Below are positions 35,978 through 44,808 of a stretch of DNA of 64,000 bases, one piece after another (position 1 is the stretch's first letter; every line of letters starts with the position of its first letter). Under the pieces are notes generated by a model that did not search any database, had not been told where the DNA came from, and worked only from the letters and a program-made list of their open reading frames with translations. Both the position numbers and the translations under genes were made by a program. The DNA is from Chitinophaga chungangae (GTDB taxonomy: Bacteria; Bacteroidota; Bacteroidia; Chitinophagales; Chitinophagaceae). The stretch is taken from assembly GCF_017742215.1 (NCBI RefSeq), contig NZ_JAGHKP010000003.1, positions 304,210-368,209 on the forward strand, read 5' to 3'.

Positions 35978-38900
35978 TTATTTTGGCGGCGAGCCGCGGC
36001 CGGTATCGGGCTGGGCCGCATTGAGACTGTCTTCCCGCGCTCGCCGCATTGCCGCGGCACGGTTCACGCTGTCGGCTATACGGCGGATGCGTTTTTCGTT
36101 GAACAGCTCGGAGAATTTATTGTAATCGCGCACGTAGGAAAGGCCGAGGCCGCTGCGCGTACGGTTGTCGAGAATATAGGCGTCGTAATCCGTTTTGCTG
36201 AACGCGTTGATGCGTATGCGCCCGTCCGGGCTCAGCAGGTATTCCACGCGGAAGTCGCCGGCAAAGTTCTGCGACGAAGAAGTGGCGCTCACCCTTCCCC
36301 AGTCGTAATCGCCGCCTACATACACGCGGATGCGGTTGTTGTAGAAGGTTTTGGTGATGCCGGTGCTCACGAGGTTCCGGTCGTAGCTGCTGCTGGCGCT
36401 GTTGTTGAAGTTGTACGCGGTGTAGTTTACGTTAAAACCGATGCCGGCGTTTTTCAGGAACGTGTTCGAAAAGTTGTTCAGGATCGCCGATGCCTGGGCG
36501 CTCAAAGCCTGGCCCACGCTGTTTTTACCGGTGATGCTCACGTTGGCCGAGCCGTCCGGCGGCTGGAACTGGCCGGTGGCCAATAAGTATGATATCTGGT
36601 ACAGGGCTTTGTTCTGGTCCTGGTTGATCTCCTTCAGCTGGCTGGCAATGCCGCTCTCATACGCCAGCGACCCCACTTCCGGCAGCGTGATCTCGTAAGT
36701 GATCGTGGGCTGCATCAGCGAATTGCGCAGGTACAGCAATATGTCCACGCGCTCGGAACGGCTCAGTACATCCTGGTTCGTGGGATTGGCGTTGCCGGTT
36801 ACCGCCGCTGTGCTCAGGTTGTACAGGCTCACCTTCGGCAGGCTGTATTTGGCGGTGATGTTCACTTTGGCTTCCACGGGGTCGCCATTCCAGGTGATGG
36901 TGCTGTTTTTATCGATGTCGAACTTCCAGCTGGCGAGCCGCTGGAAACTGAAGTTATACGTTCCGGTGTTGATGGTGTAGTTGCCGTACATCGTGAAATC
37001 CCCGTCGAGGTTCACATTGATGGTAAGCGCGCCGGTACCGTTGGCGGAAATCACGTCGTTGGTGGCGGCGTTGATGATCACGTCGATCTGCGCATCGGGA
37101 TTGGCGGCGATGTCCATCTTCACATTCAGCTTCACATCGCTTTTTTTCTTCGGTTCGTCCACCACCTTCCCGTATTGTTTGAAATTGATGTATTCGTGTT
37201 TGCCGATGTCTTTACTGTCAGACAAAGGCAGGTAAAAATGCGTGCCGCTCAGCGGGCGAGCCAGCACGCGCAGCTGAAGATTATCCATCGGGCCGGTGAA
37301 ATACACCCTTCCCTGCGCGATCACATCCCCGTAATACAGGTTGTTATCTGCCGCGCCGGTATTGAGGAAGAGGAATTTCTGCGACTGCACGTCGAACTCA
37401 AAATTCATCTTCGAAAAGTTCTGGTGACTGATAAAACCGTTCACCGCGGCGTGGTTGTTGAACTTGTCGATCATCGTGAAAGGATGCATCTCGATCAGGT
37501 TGTCGTCCATGTTGTGCACATGCAGCAGCGGGATCTTGTAGTACGTGCCGAGATAATTCACTTTCATACCGATGTTCTGCACCTTCACGTTCCCGCGGAA
37601 CGATGGTTTGTCGGTAGTGCCGGTAACGGTGAGCTGACCGGTGGCCGAGCCCGTCAGTTCGCTCACGTAATCGCCGAGATATTTATCCAGCAGGCTGATG
37701 GAAGCATTGTTGAGATCGGTGGACGCGTTCACCACGCGGTTGCTGTCGCTCACGCCCACGGTGCCTTTGGCGTTGAAGCTGGCCTTTGAATTGTCCGACT
37801 GCACATCGAACTGCACTTCGCCGATGCGGTTGTCGTAAGCGCCCCTCAGGTTCACGAGCCCGATGGAATCGTTGTCTATGCGCAATTGCGTGGTTTTTAT
37901 GTCGGCGTCCACCAGCAGGTTGTTGAAGGGGTCGTGCACGTTGATGACGCCGTTGGCCAGCCCTTCGATCAGCGTGTTGGTAATGCCCGCCGGTATCACG
38001 TCCGCCAGGTTGAGATCTTTCAGCGCCACGCGGAAAGTATTATCGTCCGGGTTAAATTCATTGGTGCTGATGGTGATGCTCTGGTCGTTGCGCGAAATGC
38101 GCAGGTTATTTACGGTCAGGAAATGTTTGCTCCAGTACACCTCGTTGCCGGGCGTCATGCTCCATTGTTTGCCGTTCACGGTGAAGCTGCTGTTGAGGAA
38201 GTTCACTTTCACGCCGTCTCCCACGGTCACCACGCGGGCGTAAAAACCGTCGAGCTCGGTGGTGTCTTCCGCTTTCAGGTCGAGTTTGATGAAAGACGTA
38301 TCCCTGCCGGAACTGGCCACGATCAGCGGGTTGGTGAATATGGTGCTGTCGTTGTACAGCACGTTGCCGATGCTCGTGCTCACATTGATCCTGGAAAAAT
38401 CGCCATTGGCTTTCAGCAGCAGGTTACGCACGCCAATATTGGTGTACGCCGCGTAGGGCACCGCGGCGTTAAGCGATACCTGGCCGCTGAGCGTGTTGAG
38501 CGTACCGGATACCTGCGTGCCGTTCAATCCTTTGATGTCGTTGGTGAACGCACGGATCAGCTTTTCCACTTCGCCGAACTCGAAAGAGAAGCTGAAATCC
38601 TGCCCCGCATTGGCCGCGGGCGGATCGGGAAAGTAGCTCGGGTAATATTTATTGAGGAAAAGTTTGAACGCGTTGGGCAGCTCCATGAAGCTGTAAGACC
38701 CCTGCACGTAGCCGTTCACCTCGTTGCCCTGTATGCGCAGTGTTTTGAGATTGTTTTCGTTTTTGGTGGAAACGGACAACGAATCGAACTCCACGCGGCT
38801 TTTGTTTTTGAACAGCGAAACGTCGTACAGGCGTGCGGTGCCGTCGAAGTTGTCGATGTTGCTGCCCGCGAAATTCAGGTCTGCCTTGGCCTGCAGGGTA

Positions 38901-40783
38901 ATGGAATCTTCCGTGAGGCGCAGCGCTTTGAGGTCGCTGTTGCGGATCTCGGAATAAAAATTGAAGATCGGCAGGCGGCTGTTGAAATCGATGGTGCCGG
39001 CGAAATCCATGTCCAGGTTGGGATCGTTGGCGGTAAGCGAACCGTTGAAGAATTTGCGGTTCATTTCACCGGCTGCTTTCAGGTTCTGGTATTCGTACCC
39101 ATGCAGCCCGATCTTTTGAATGTCTGCATCCACGGCGGCTTTCAGGGTTTTGAAGTTAAAACCTTCGCCTTTTACCTTGGCCGTCATCGTGGCGGTGCTT
39201 ACAATGTCGGTGTTGAGCAGCTTGCCGAGATGGAAATTATCGGTGGCGAGGTTCCCGGAGTAAACGGGCACGTCCCTGCTGGTCTTGAAGTTGATATCCG
39301 AATCGATATTGCCGAGATTGGTCTTGAATTTCCCGTACGCTACGAAGTCGTGCACGAAACCGGAGAACGAGCCCTGGAACGAAAGGGTGGTGATGAGGTC
39401 GGTACGCACCTGCGTGATGTCCTTCAGCATGGGCAGGAACTGCCGCAGGTCCTGCCCGCTGGTCACCAGTTCTTTCGCGGTGAAATCGATGAAAGTTTCG
39501 TTGATATATGGCAGCCCGCGCATGTCTGCCGTACCTTTCAGCCGGGTATTCCTGCCGCCTTTAATGTCGAGGCTGTCCCCGGAAAGATTGCTCACCGGCC
39601 CGTCTACCCGGCCGTTGATCTGCAGTTCGGTGTCCCAGGAAGAAAGGGGAGGAGCGAAATACGCAATGTCTTCCGACGCGAGGCGCGTGTCTTTGAACCT
39701 TGCGCGCATGATCACGTTGTTCACATAATCATTCATCTCGCTCAGGTCTTCGTATTGCATCGTATAATAATCGCGGATATGACTGTTATTGGTGCGCAGG
39801 TCCAGGTTGGAGAACTCCATTTCAACGGGGCTCATTTTGAAGCGGCTTTTAAGCGATTTCACCTCGAAGCCGCTGCGTTCTTTGGTGCTGAGCGCAAGGT
39901 CCGCATAAATGCTGTCTTTCACCAGGCTGCTGTTGGTGATGCTCAGGTTGATGTTTGCAAAACGGATGCGCGAAGGGTCGAACTCGCCGGGCGTGCTGGG
40001 CACGGAATCCTGCAGGTTGTTGACGCCGAACACGCCGTTTTTGACGCTGAGCGATTTTACGATAAGTTTCCAGTTATCCGCGTTCCAGCGGAGGGGAATC
40101 GGTTTGAGCGTATCGATGGCGGGCGCGGGCATGGCTACGGACGGCGCTCTTTTTTTGCGCAGCGGGCTGGCCGCATAGCTGGAGATGATAAATTCAGGCC
40201 GGTCGAGCGAAAGCTCGTTGATCTGCACGTCGTGCGAACGGAGGTCCAGCCGGTTGGCGTCGAGGTAGATGCGGTTGGCGGCCACATGCATGTCTTCGCC
40301 CACCCATCCGTCTATGATATTGAACTGTACGCGGCGGAGGTCTACCCGTTTGAGATCGAGCGAAATGCCGGTCTGTTTTTTTGTTTTGGGTTGTGGGGAA
40401 GGGCTTCCGCCGAATTCATCGACGATGAACTGGTAATTCCAAAGCGAATCGTTGCGGGGGCGTATGAGGTTGATCCGCGCGTCTTCCAGGCCGATGAACT
40501 TCAATACGGGTTTGTCCTGTATGAAAAACCAGTCGGTAATGCGCACCTGCAAAGCGCCAGCATATAAAATGGTATCGTTGTGACGGTCTTCGATAAGGGC
40601 GCCTTCGAGGCGCATGCTGTTAAAGAGCCGGAAATTAACATGTTTGATCTCCACGCGGGTTTGCAGCTGTCTGGAAAGCCGGGCGGTCACTTCCCGCACG
40701 AGCAGGTTTTGCACCGCAGGGATATTAATGAGGATACTGACCAACAGTACCAGTCCCAGCAGGCTTAGCAGGGTGATGGTCAA
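35978..40783 (-). CDS. TamB-like translocation and assembly module protein
   Basis: A 1601-residue inner-membrane-anchored protein that spans the periplasm, proposed to move phospholipids or help outer-membrane protein assembly. It opens with a TM helix (LLSLLGLVLLVSILINIPAV), then QNLLVREVTARLSRQLQTRV, the conserved entry of the AsmA/TamB superfamily, continues as a long beta-rich region, and ends with the DUF490-type C-terminal domain (SRSERVDILLYLRNSLMQPT, then NAGIGFNVNYTAYNF). No ATG lies in the right place: TTG at 40783 is the longest supported standard start. An in-frame CTG at 40804 would add the basic residues RKVRK before the helix. A strong promoter lies at 40826-40856. No TamA or BamA-like gene is adjacent. 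Confidence 0.88.
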   Translation of the reverse strand: MTITLLSLLGLVLLVSILINIPAVQNLLVREVTARLSRQLQTRVEIKHVNFRLFNSMRLEGALIEDRHNDTILYAGALQVRITDWFFIQDKPVLKFIGLEDARINLIRPRNDSLWNYQFIVDEFGGSPSPQPKTKKQTGISLDLKRVDLRRVQFNIIDGWVGEDMHVAANRIYLDANRLDLRSHDVQINELSLDRPEFIISSYAASPLRKKRAPSVAMPAPAIDTLKPIPLRWNADNWKLIVKSLSVKNGVFGVNNLQDSVPSTPGEFDPSRIRFANINLSITNSSLVKDSIYADLALSTKERSGFEVKSLKSRFKMSPVEMEFSNLDLRTNNSHIRDYYTMQYEDLSEMNDYVNNVIMRARFKDTRLASEDIAYFAPPLSSWDTELQINGRVDGPVSNLSGDSLDIKGGRNTRLKGTADMRGLPYINETFIDFTAKELVTSGQDLRQFLPMLKDITQVRTDLITTLSFQGSFSGFVHDFVAYGKFKTNLGNIDSDINFKTSRDVPVYSGNLATDNFHLGKLLNTDIVSTATMTAKVKGEGFNFKTLKAAVDADIQKIGLHGYEYQNLKAAGEMNRKFFNGSLTANDPNLDMDFAGTIDFNSRLPIFNFYSEIRNSDLKALRLTEDSITLQAKADLNFAGSNIDNFDGTARLYDVSLFKNKSRVEFDSLSVSTKNENNLKTLRIQGNEVNGYVQGSYSFMELPNAFKLFLNKYYPSYFPDPPAANAGQDFSFSFEFGEVEKLIRAFTNDIKGLNGTQVSGTLNTLSGQVSLNAAVPYAAYTNIGVRNLLLKANGDFSRINVSTSIGNVLYNDSTIFTNPLIVASSGRDTSFIKLDLKAEDTTELDGFYARVVTVGDGVKVNFLNSSFTVNGKQWSMTPGNEVYWSKHFLTVNNLRISRNDQSITISTNEFNPDDNTFRVALKDLNLADVIPAGITNTLIEGLANGVINVHDPFNNLLVDADIKTTQLRIDNDSIGLVNLRGAYDNRIGEVQFDVQSDNSKASFNAKGTVGVSDSNRVVNASTDLNNASISLLDKYLGDYVSELTGSATGQLTVTGTTDKPSFRGNVKVQNIGMKVNYLGTYYKIPLLHVHNMDDNLIEMHPFTMIDKFNNHAAVNGFISHQNFSKMNFEFDVQSQKFLFLNTGAADNNLYYGDVIAQGRVYFTGPMDNLQLRVLARPLSGTHFYLPLSDSKDIGKHEYINFKQYGKVVDEPKKKSDVKLNVKMDIAANPDAQIDVIINAATNDVISANGTGALTINVNLDGDFTMYGNYTINTGTYNFSFQRLASWKFDIDKNSTITWNGDPVEAKVNITAKYSLPKVSLYNLSTAAVTGNANPTNQDVLSRSERVDILLYLRNSLMQPTITYEITLPEVGSLAYESGIASQLKEINQDQNKALYQISYLLATGQFQPPDGSANVSITGKNSVGQALSAQASAILNNFSNTFLKNAGIGFNVNYTAYNFNNSASSSYDRNLVSTGITKTFYNNRIRVYVGGDYDWGRVSATSSSQNFAGDFRVEYLLSPDGRIRINAFSKTDYDAYILDNRTRSGLGLSYVRDYNKFSELFNEKRIRRIADSVNRAAAMRRAREDSLNAAQPDTGRGSPPK

Positions 40784-40825
40784 TATTTTACGTACTTTTC
40801 TCAGGGAACAGCGTTATTTATCCGA

Positions 40826-40856
40826 CAAAAATAATCATTCGTAAAATGTCTGCCAA
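40826..40856 (-). promoter_or_regulatory. Promoter TTG-N20-TATTTTTG of the TamB gene
   Basis: On the minus strand a TTG (40856-40854) is followed after exactly 20 nt by TATTTTTG (40833-40826), a full match to the Bacteroidota -33/-7 layout. Transcription should start near 40820, leaving a leader of about 37 nt to the TTG codon at 40783. Confidence 0.62.
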
Positions 40857-41100
40857 TTGAATCTGGTGCGGAAGCGCCGCGGAATACGACTGCAGGTGCT
40901 CCGCCCGCTGCTGCGGCCCGTTTGCGGAAACGTATAGCCAAGGCCGTGAGTAACCCTGCTTTTCCCGTTTCATTCCCGCCCGACCGGCGGAAATTGCCGC
41001 CCAATATTACGATTGTCATAATTGTGTCATGCAAATATTATAAAACAGGTACTATTTTACCTTAAAACGATGATATTTTACCCGAAAAAAATACTATCTC

Positions 41101-41108
41101 TATATTTG
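41101..41108 (+). promoter_or_regulatory. -7 element (TATATTTG), possible distal promoter of the SusC operon
   Basis: TATATTTG matches TAnnTTTG exactly. It lies 438 nt upstream of the SusC ATG and upstream of the three direct repeats. No clear TTG is found about 20 nt before it. Confidence 0.35.
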
Positions 41109-41307
41109 CTAAATAAATCGCTTCGTAATGGATTGATTATCATCAAATAATTATTGAATTTCCGCATGAATGAGCCAGTCCTGCGCCTGTTTCCGCATTT
41201 GTCTTGGGATTATCACTATTATCAGCAGGATTTTTAACAAAAATTTAGAGTTTATACCTTTCCATTGGACATTTTGCAATGATAGGCCGATTTTATTTGA
41301 ATCAGAT

Positions 41308-41443
41308 AAGCTCTTATTGTTTGACATTTCGAGGGGGACTAGTAAAGGAAGTAAGCTCTTATTGTTTGATATTTCGAGGGGATTAAGCACGCAATTTTCT
41401 AATCAACCGGATTTAATAACTCTTATTGTTTAACATCTTAAGG
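41308..41443 (+). repeat. Three direct repeats upstream of the SusC operon
   Basis: Copies 1 (41308-41336) and 2 (41353-41381) are 29 nt long, begin AAGCTCTTATTGTTTGA, end ATTTCGAGGGG and differ at one base; their starts are 45 nt apart. A third, diverged copy (41418-41443) has CTCTTATTGTTTAACATC and starts about 65 nt further on. This layout suggests binding sites for a regulator, but which one is unknown. Confidence 0.8.
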
Positions 41444-41546
41444 ACTGAGACTAAGTATTAGCATACAATCGTCAACCGAAAACAGGACGGACAGTATCAA
41501 CCTGCCTTAACGGGCGCATCATTACATTTTTATCAATTCAATATCT

Positions 41547-44500
41547 ATGACCAAGAAGCTACTCTTTTTGTTGGTCGTCCTCATGGGGATGGTGTATTCC
41601 GTTGCCATGGCACAGGACAGAAAAGTTTCCGGGACTGTCAAAGACAGCAAGGGTGAGGCGCTGCCAGGCGTTTCCATCCGTGAAGCAGGAACTTCCAACG
41701 GTACCGCGTCCGACGCGAGCGGTAAATTTTCTCTCACCTTAAAAGGCGCGAGCCCTGTACTGGAGTTTTCCTACCTGGGTTTCGTCAAGCAGACCGTGAA
41801 AGTAGACGGCCGCGCGGACTATTCAGTGACGCTGCAGTCGGATGCTCAGCAGCTGAAAGACGTGGTGATCACCGGTTACGAGCAGAAGAAGCGTAAAACG
41901 CTGACCACTTCCGTAACCCGTCTTGATGCGGAGGAGATCCAGAACATTCCCGCCGCCAGCGTGGTGAACCTGCTGCAGGGCCGCATAGCCGGTTTGTCTG
42001 TAGTGAACAACGGCGGCATGCCCGGCGTTGGCGCTCCCGTGTTTATCAGGGGTAATGCCAGCGTGGCGTCCAGCTTTAACGACGATCGTATTTTCTCCGA
42101 TCCTTTGTTTGTGGTGGATGGTATCCAGGTGCCGGCAGACCGCGCGTCTGCAAAAGGTTTCACGGCAAACGCCCTCGGAACCGGCAACAGCCCCATCTCC
42201 TGGCTGAACCCGAACGACATTGAATCCATCGACGTATTAAAAGACGCCGCAGCAGCCGCCATTTACGGTTCACGCGGCGCCAACGGCGTTATCATCATCA
42301 AAACAAAAACCGCCAAAACGGGCAAGCCGAAGATCGACCTGCGCGCGTATAACGGGATCAACTTCGCGCCTTCCCTGTTCCCCATCCTCGGCGGTAAATC
42401 GGAACGCGAAGCGAAAGTGGACATCTGGAACCGTTTTGCGCCCTACGATGCGAGAATGAGCGGCATGCCCATCCAGATGACGGATTCCCTGAACCCGTTC
42501 TTCAACAACTCTACCGACTGGCAGAGCATGTATTTCCAGACGGGCAGAATCCAGAACTACGACGCAAGCATCTCCGCCGGCAACGAAATGGGCAACTACC
42601 GCATCGGCGGCGGCTATTACAGCGAAGACGGCATCCTGATCAATACCGGCTTCAAACGTTACACGGCCAACTTCACCGGCCGCCTGCTTCCCAACAAAAA
42701 AACGACCATCGTGATGCAGACCTACCTCGGCCGCACAGACCGCAGCCGCGGTAACGGCAAAAACGGCCAGGGCATCAGCTCGCAGGGTATCTGGAGCATC
42801 CCGTCTTCCACGTACATGATACCGGACAAGAGCCCGTATGGCGGCGGTATGCTGGATGCATACAGGCTGAACAGGGACAAGAACTTTACCAACACCGTGA
42901 ATACCAGCCTCCAGCTGATGTACGCCATCACGCGGGAGCTGACGTTCACATCTACCGCTTCGCTCAGCTATGCGAACGATAAACGCGATTATTTCTTCGC
43001 TTCCGTAGCCAACAACAACTCTTCGGACGCAGGCCAGTATAACAGCATCAGCAATGCCTACACCTGGACCAACCAACTGTCCTGGAACCACTACACCAAA
43101 AACAACGATCACAACTTCGGCGCTTTCCTGGTGCAGGAATTCAACAAAAATACGATGGAGATCACGCAGATCGACGCCAAGGGCGGATCTTCCGACCAGA
43201 TCCAGATCGTGCAGGGTTTCAGGCCGGACAGAACGTCTACCAAAACCGGTTATGGCGCAAACGCCACGTCTTCCGTACTGGGTAAGGTCAACTATGGTTA
43301 TAAGGAAAAATACCTGGTGGATGCATCCATCCGTGCGGACGGTTCTTCCAAACTCGCGCCGAACAAAAGATGGGGTTATTTCCCGACCGTATCTGCCGCA
43401 TGGCGTATTTCCGAAGAGCCTTTCGTGAAAAACAACCTGCCCTGGCTGAACGAAGCCAAAGTGCGCGCAAGCTGGGGTAAAACCGCGAACCAATACGTGG
43501 AGAACTTCGCAAGCATCAGCTCTTTGAACGGCAACGCCGGCGGCTTCCAGGAAGCTTCAAACCTGTATGTAAGCAGCTATGGCGGTACAAAAGTGGCCGT
43601 TCAGGGTTTTAACCAGGTGCAGAATTTCGACCTGGAATGGGAATATTCAGACCAGACGAACTTTGGTGTTGAACTGACCGCGTTAAAAGGACGCGTAAGC
43701 CTGATCGCGGATTTCTATCAACGTTACAGCGAAGGCCAGACTTACGACGAACAGCTGCCTACCAGTTCCGGGTACTCCATTATCAAACGTAATGGTATCG
43801 ACATGCTGAACAAGGGTTTTGAAATGACGCTGAGCGTGAACGTACTGAACCCGAAAAGCCCCATCAGCTGGACCACCCGCCTGATGCTTGCCCGCAATAC
43901 TTCGCAGGTGGCGAAACTGCCGAACGACAACCGGCCGTTTATGCTGGACAACGTTACCATGGTGAAAGTGGGCTCCGCGCCCTACGGTTTTGTGTTCATG
44001 GTGAACGACGGCGTATGGCAAAGCAACAGCGAAGTGCCGGTTGATCCTTTCACCGGTAAAAAACTGTTCTTCGACTACGGTTACCTGCCTTACCGCGAAG
44101 GCGCCCCGCGTTTCGTGGACCTGAACGGCGACTACAAGATCAACGACCTGAACGGCGACGGCGCCCGCGAGGTGAACGACCGTATGTGGGTAGGCGATCC
44201 CACGCCGAAGATCGAAGGCGGCTGGGTAAACACCGTGTCCTGGAAAGGTTTTACACTCGACATGATGTTCAACTTCCGCTGGGGCGTGAAAGTGGTGAAC
44301 TCCGCTTTACAACGTTACTGGAACTCTACAAAAGTGGTGGGCGGTTACAACCCGAACTACACCACATTCGATTATTTCAACGGCAACTCGCTGGACTGGG
44401 GCGGTATTCCTCCCATGAGCGAATTTGATATCTATGGTTTCGCTCCCGGCGACCGCGGCGGTAAAGACGCGCGTTTCCCGACGCTGGATTACTGGACAGG

Positions 44501-44789
44501 CTCCATCCAAACGTTCTGGAACGTGTACGATTACAAAAGCGCATTTGTGGAAGACGCGTCTTTCCTTCGCCTGAAGAACGTGATGCTGAGCTACAACCTG
44601 CCCAACCAATTCCTCAAGCGTTTCGGCATCGACCGTTTGATGGTGTACGGCAACACGGAGAATGTATTCATTCTTACCAAATACTCCGGCCGCGATCCCG
44701 AAGCGATCGAGTTCCCCTCCGGTTACGACCGTGGCAGGAACTACCCGCTGAGCCGCAAAATGACGCTGGGCCTGAACGTTACCTTCTAA
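41547..44789 (+). CDS. SusC/RagA-type TonB-dependent receptor
   Basis: A 1080-residue outer-membrane receptor that, with its SusD partner, imports a large ligand. A signal peptide (MTKKLLFLLVVLMGMVYSVA) leads to a carboxypeptidase-like regulatory domain (KVSGTVKDSKGEALPGVSIR). The plug has the family pair LKDVVITGYEQKKRKTLTTS and SIDVLKDAAAAAIYGSRGAN. The barrel ends in SRKMTLGLNVTF. The SusD gene follows after 19 nt. No STN sigma/anti-sigma signalling domain is visible at the N-terminus. The ligand is unknown, because no glycan-degrading enzyme is encoded nearby. Confidence 0.95.
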   Translation: MTKKLLFLLVVLMGMVYSVAMAQDRKVSGTVKDSKGEALPGVSIREAGTSNGTASDASGKFSLTLKGASPVLEFSYLGFVKQTVKVDGRADYSVTLQSDAQQLKDVVITGYEQKKRKTLTTSVTRLDAEEIQNIPAASVVNLLQGRIAGLSVVNNGGMPGVGAPVFIRGNASVASSFNDDRIFSDPLFVVDGIQVPADRASAKGFTANALGTGNSPISWLNPNDIESIDVLKDAAAAAIYGSRGANGVIIIKTKTAKTGKPKIDLRAYNGINFAPSLFPILGGKSEREAKVDIWNRFAPYDARMSGMPIQMTDSLNPFFNNSTDWQSMYFQTGRIQNYDASISAGNEMGNYRIGGGYYSEDGILINTGFKRYTANFTGRLLPNKKTTIVMQTYLGRTDRSRGNGKNGQGISSQGIWSIPSSTYMIPDKSPYGGGMLDAYRLNRDKNFTNTVNTSLQLMYAITRELTFTSTASLSYANDKRDYFFASVANNNSSDAGQYNSISNAYTWTNQLSWNHYTKNNDHNFGAFLVQEFNKNTMEITQIDAKGGSSDQIQIVQGFRPDRTSTKTGYGANATSSVLGKVNYGYKEKYLVDASIRADGSSKLAPNKRWGYFPTVSAAWRISEEPFVKNNLPWLNEAKVRASWGKTANQYVENFASISSLNGNAGGFQEASNLYVSSYGGTKVAVQGFNQVQNFDLEWEYSDQTNFGVELTALKGRVSLIADFYQRYSEGQTYDEQLPTSSGYSIIKRNGIDMLNKGFEMTLSVNVLNPKSPISWTTRLMLARNTSQVAKLPNDNRPFMLDNVTMVKVGSAPYGFVFMVNDGVWQSNSEVPVDPFTGKKLFFDYGYLPYREGAPRFVDLNGDYKINDLNGDGAREVNDRMWVGDPTPKIEGGWVNTVSWKGFTLDMMFNFRWGVKVVNSALQRYWNSTKVVGGYNPNYTTFDYFNGNSLDWGGIPPMSEFDIYGFAPGDRGGKDARFPTLDYWTGSIQTFWNVYDYKSAFVEDASFLRLKNVMLSYNLPNQFLKRFGIDRLMVYGNTENVFILTKYSGRDPEAIEFPSGYDRGRNYPLSRKMTLGLNVTF

Positions 44790-44808
44790 TTAGTTTAAAA
44801 GTATTCGT

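Larger units (their letters stand above)
40784..41546. other. 763-nt AT-rich divergent spacer upstream of the SusC/SusD operon
   Basis: Far more AT-rich than the flanking genes. From left to right it has the TamB promoter (40826-40856), a GC-richer stretch to 41000, an AT-rich zone with an exact TAnnTTTG box at 41101-41108 pointing toward susC, and a cluster of three related direct repeats at 41308-41443. Short frames such as 41170-41433 have no codon bias or family match, and I do not accept them as genes. If the 41101 box is used, the SusC operon has a leader of about 430 nt. Confidence 0.55.

Noticed and set aside
37886..40567. Long plus-strand frame (893 codons) opposite the TamB gene.
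   Set aside because: It is a shadow of the GC-rich coding strand. TamB has a recognisable domain layout, a promoter and a terminator; the opposite frame has none.
41170..41433. Plus-strand frame in the SusC leader that encodes the repeated peptide KLLLFDISRG.
   Set aside because: The peptide repeat only reflects the DNA repeats (45-nt period keeps the frame). The stretch is AT-rich with no codon bias or promoter spacing.
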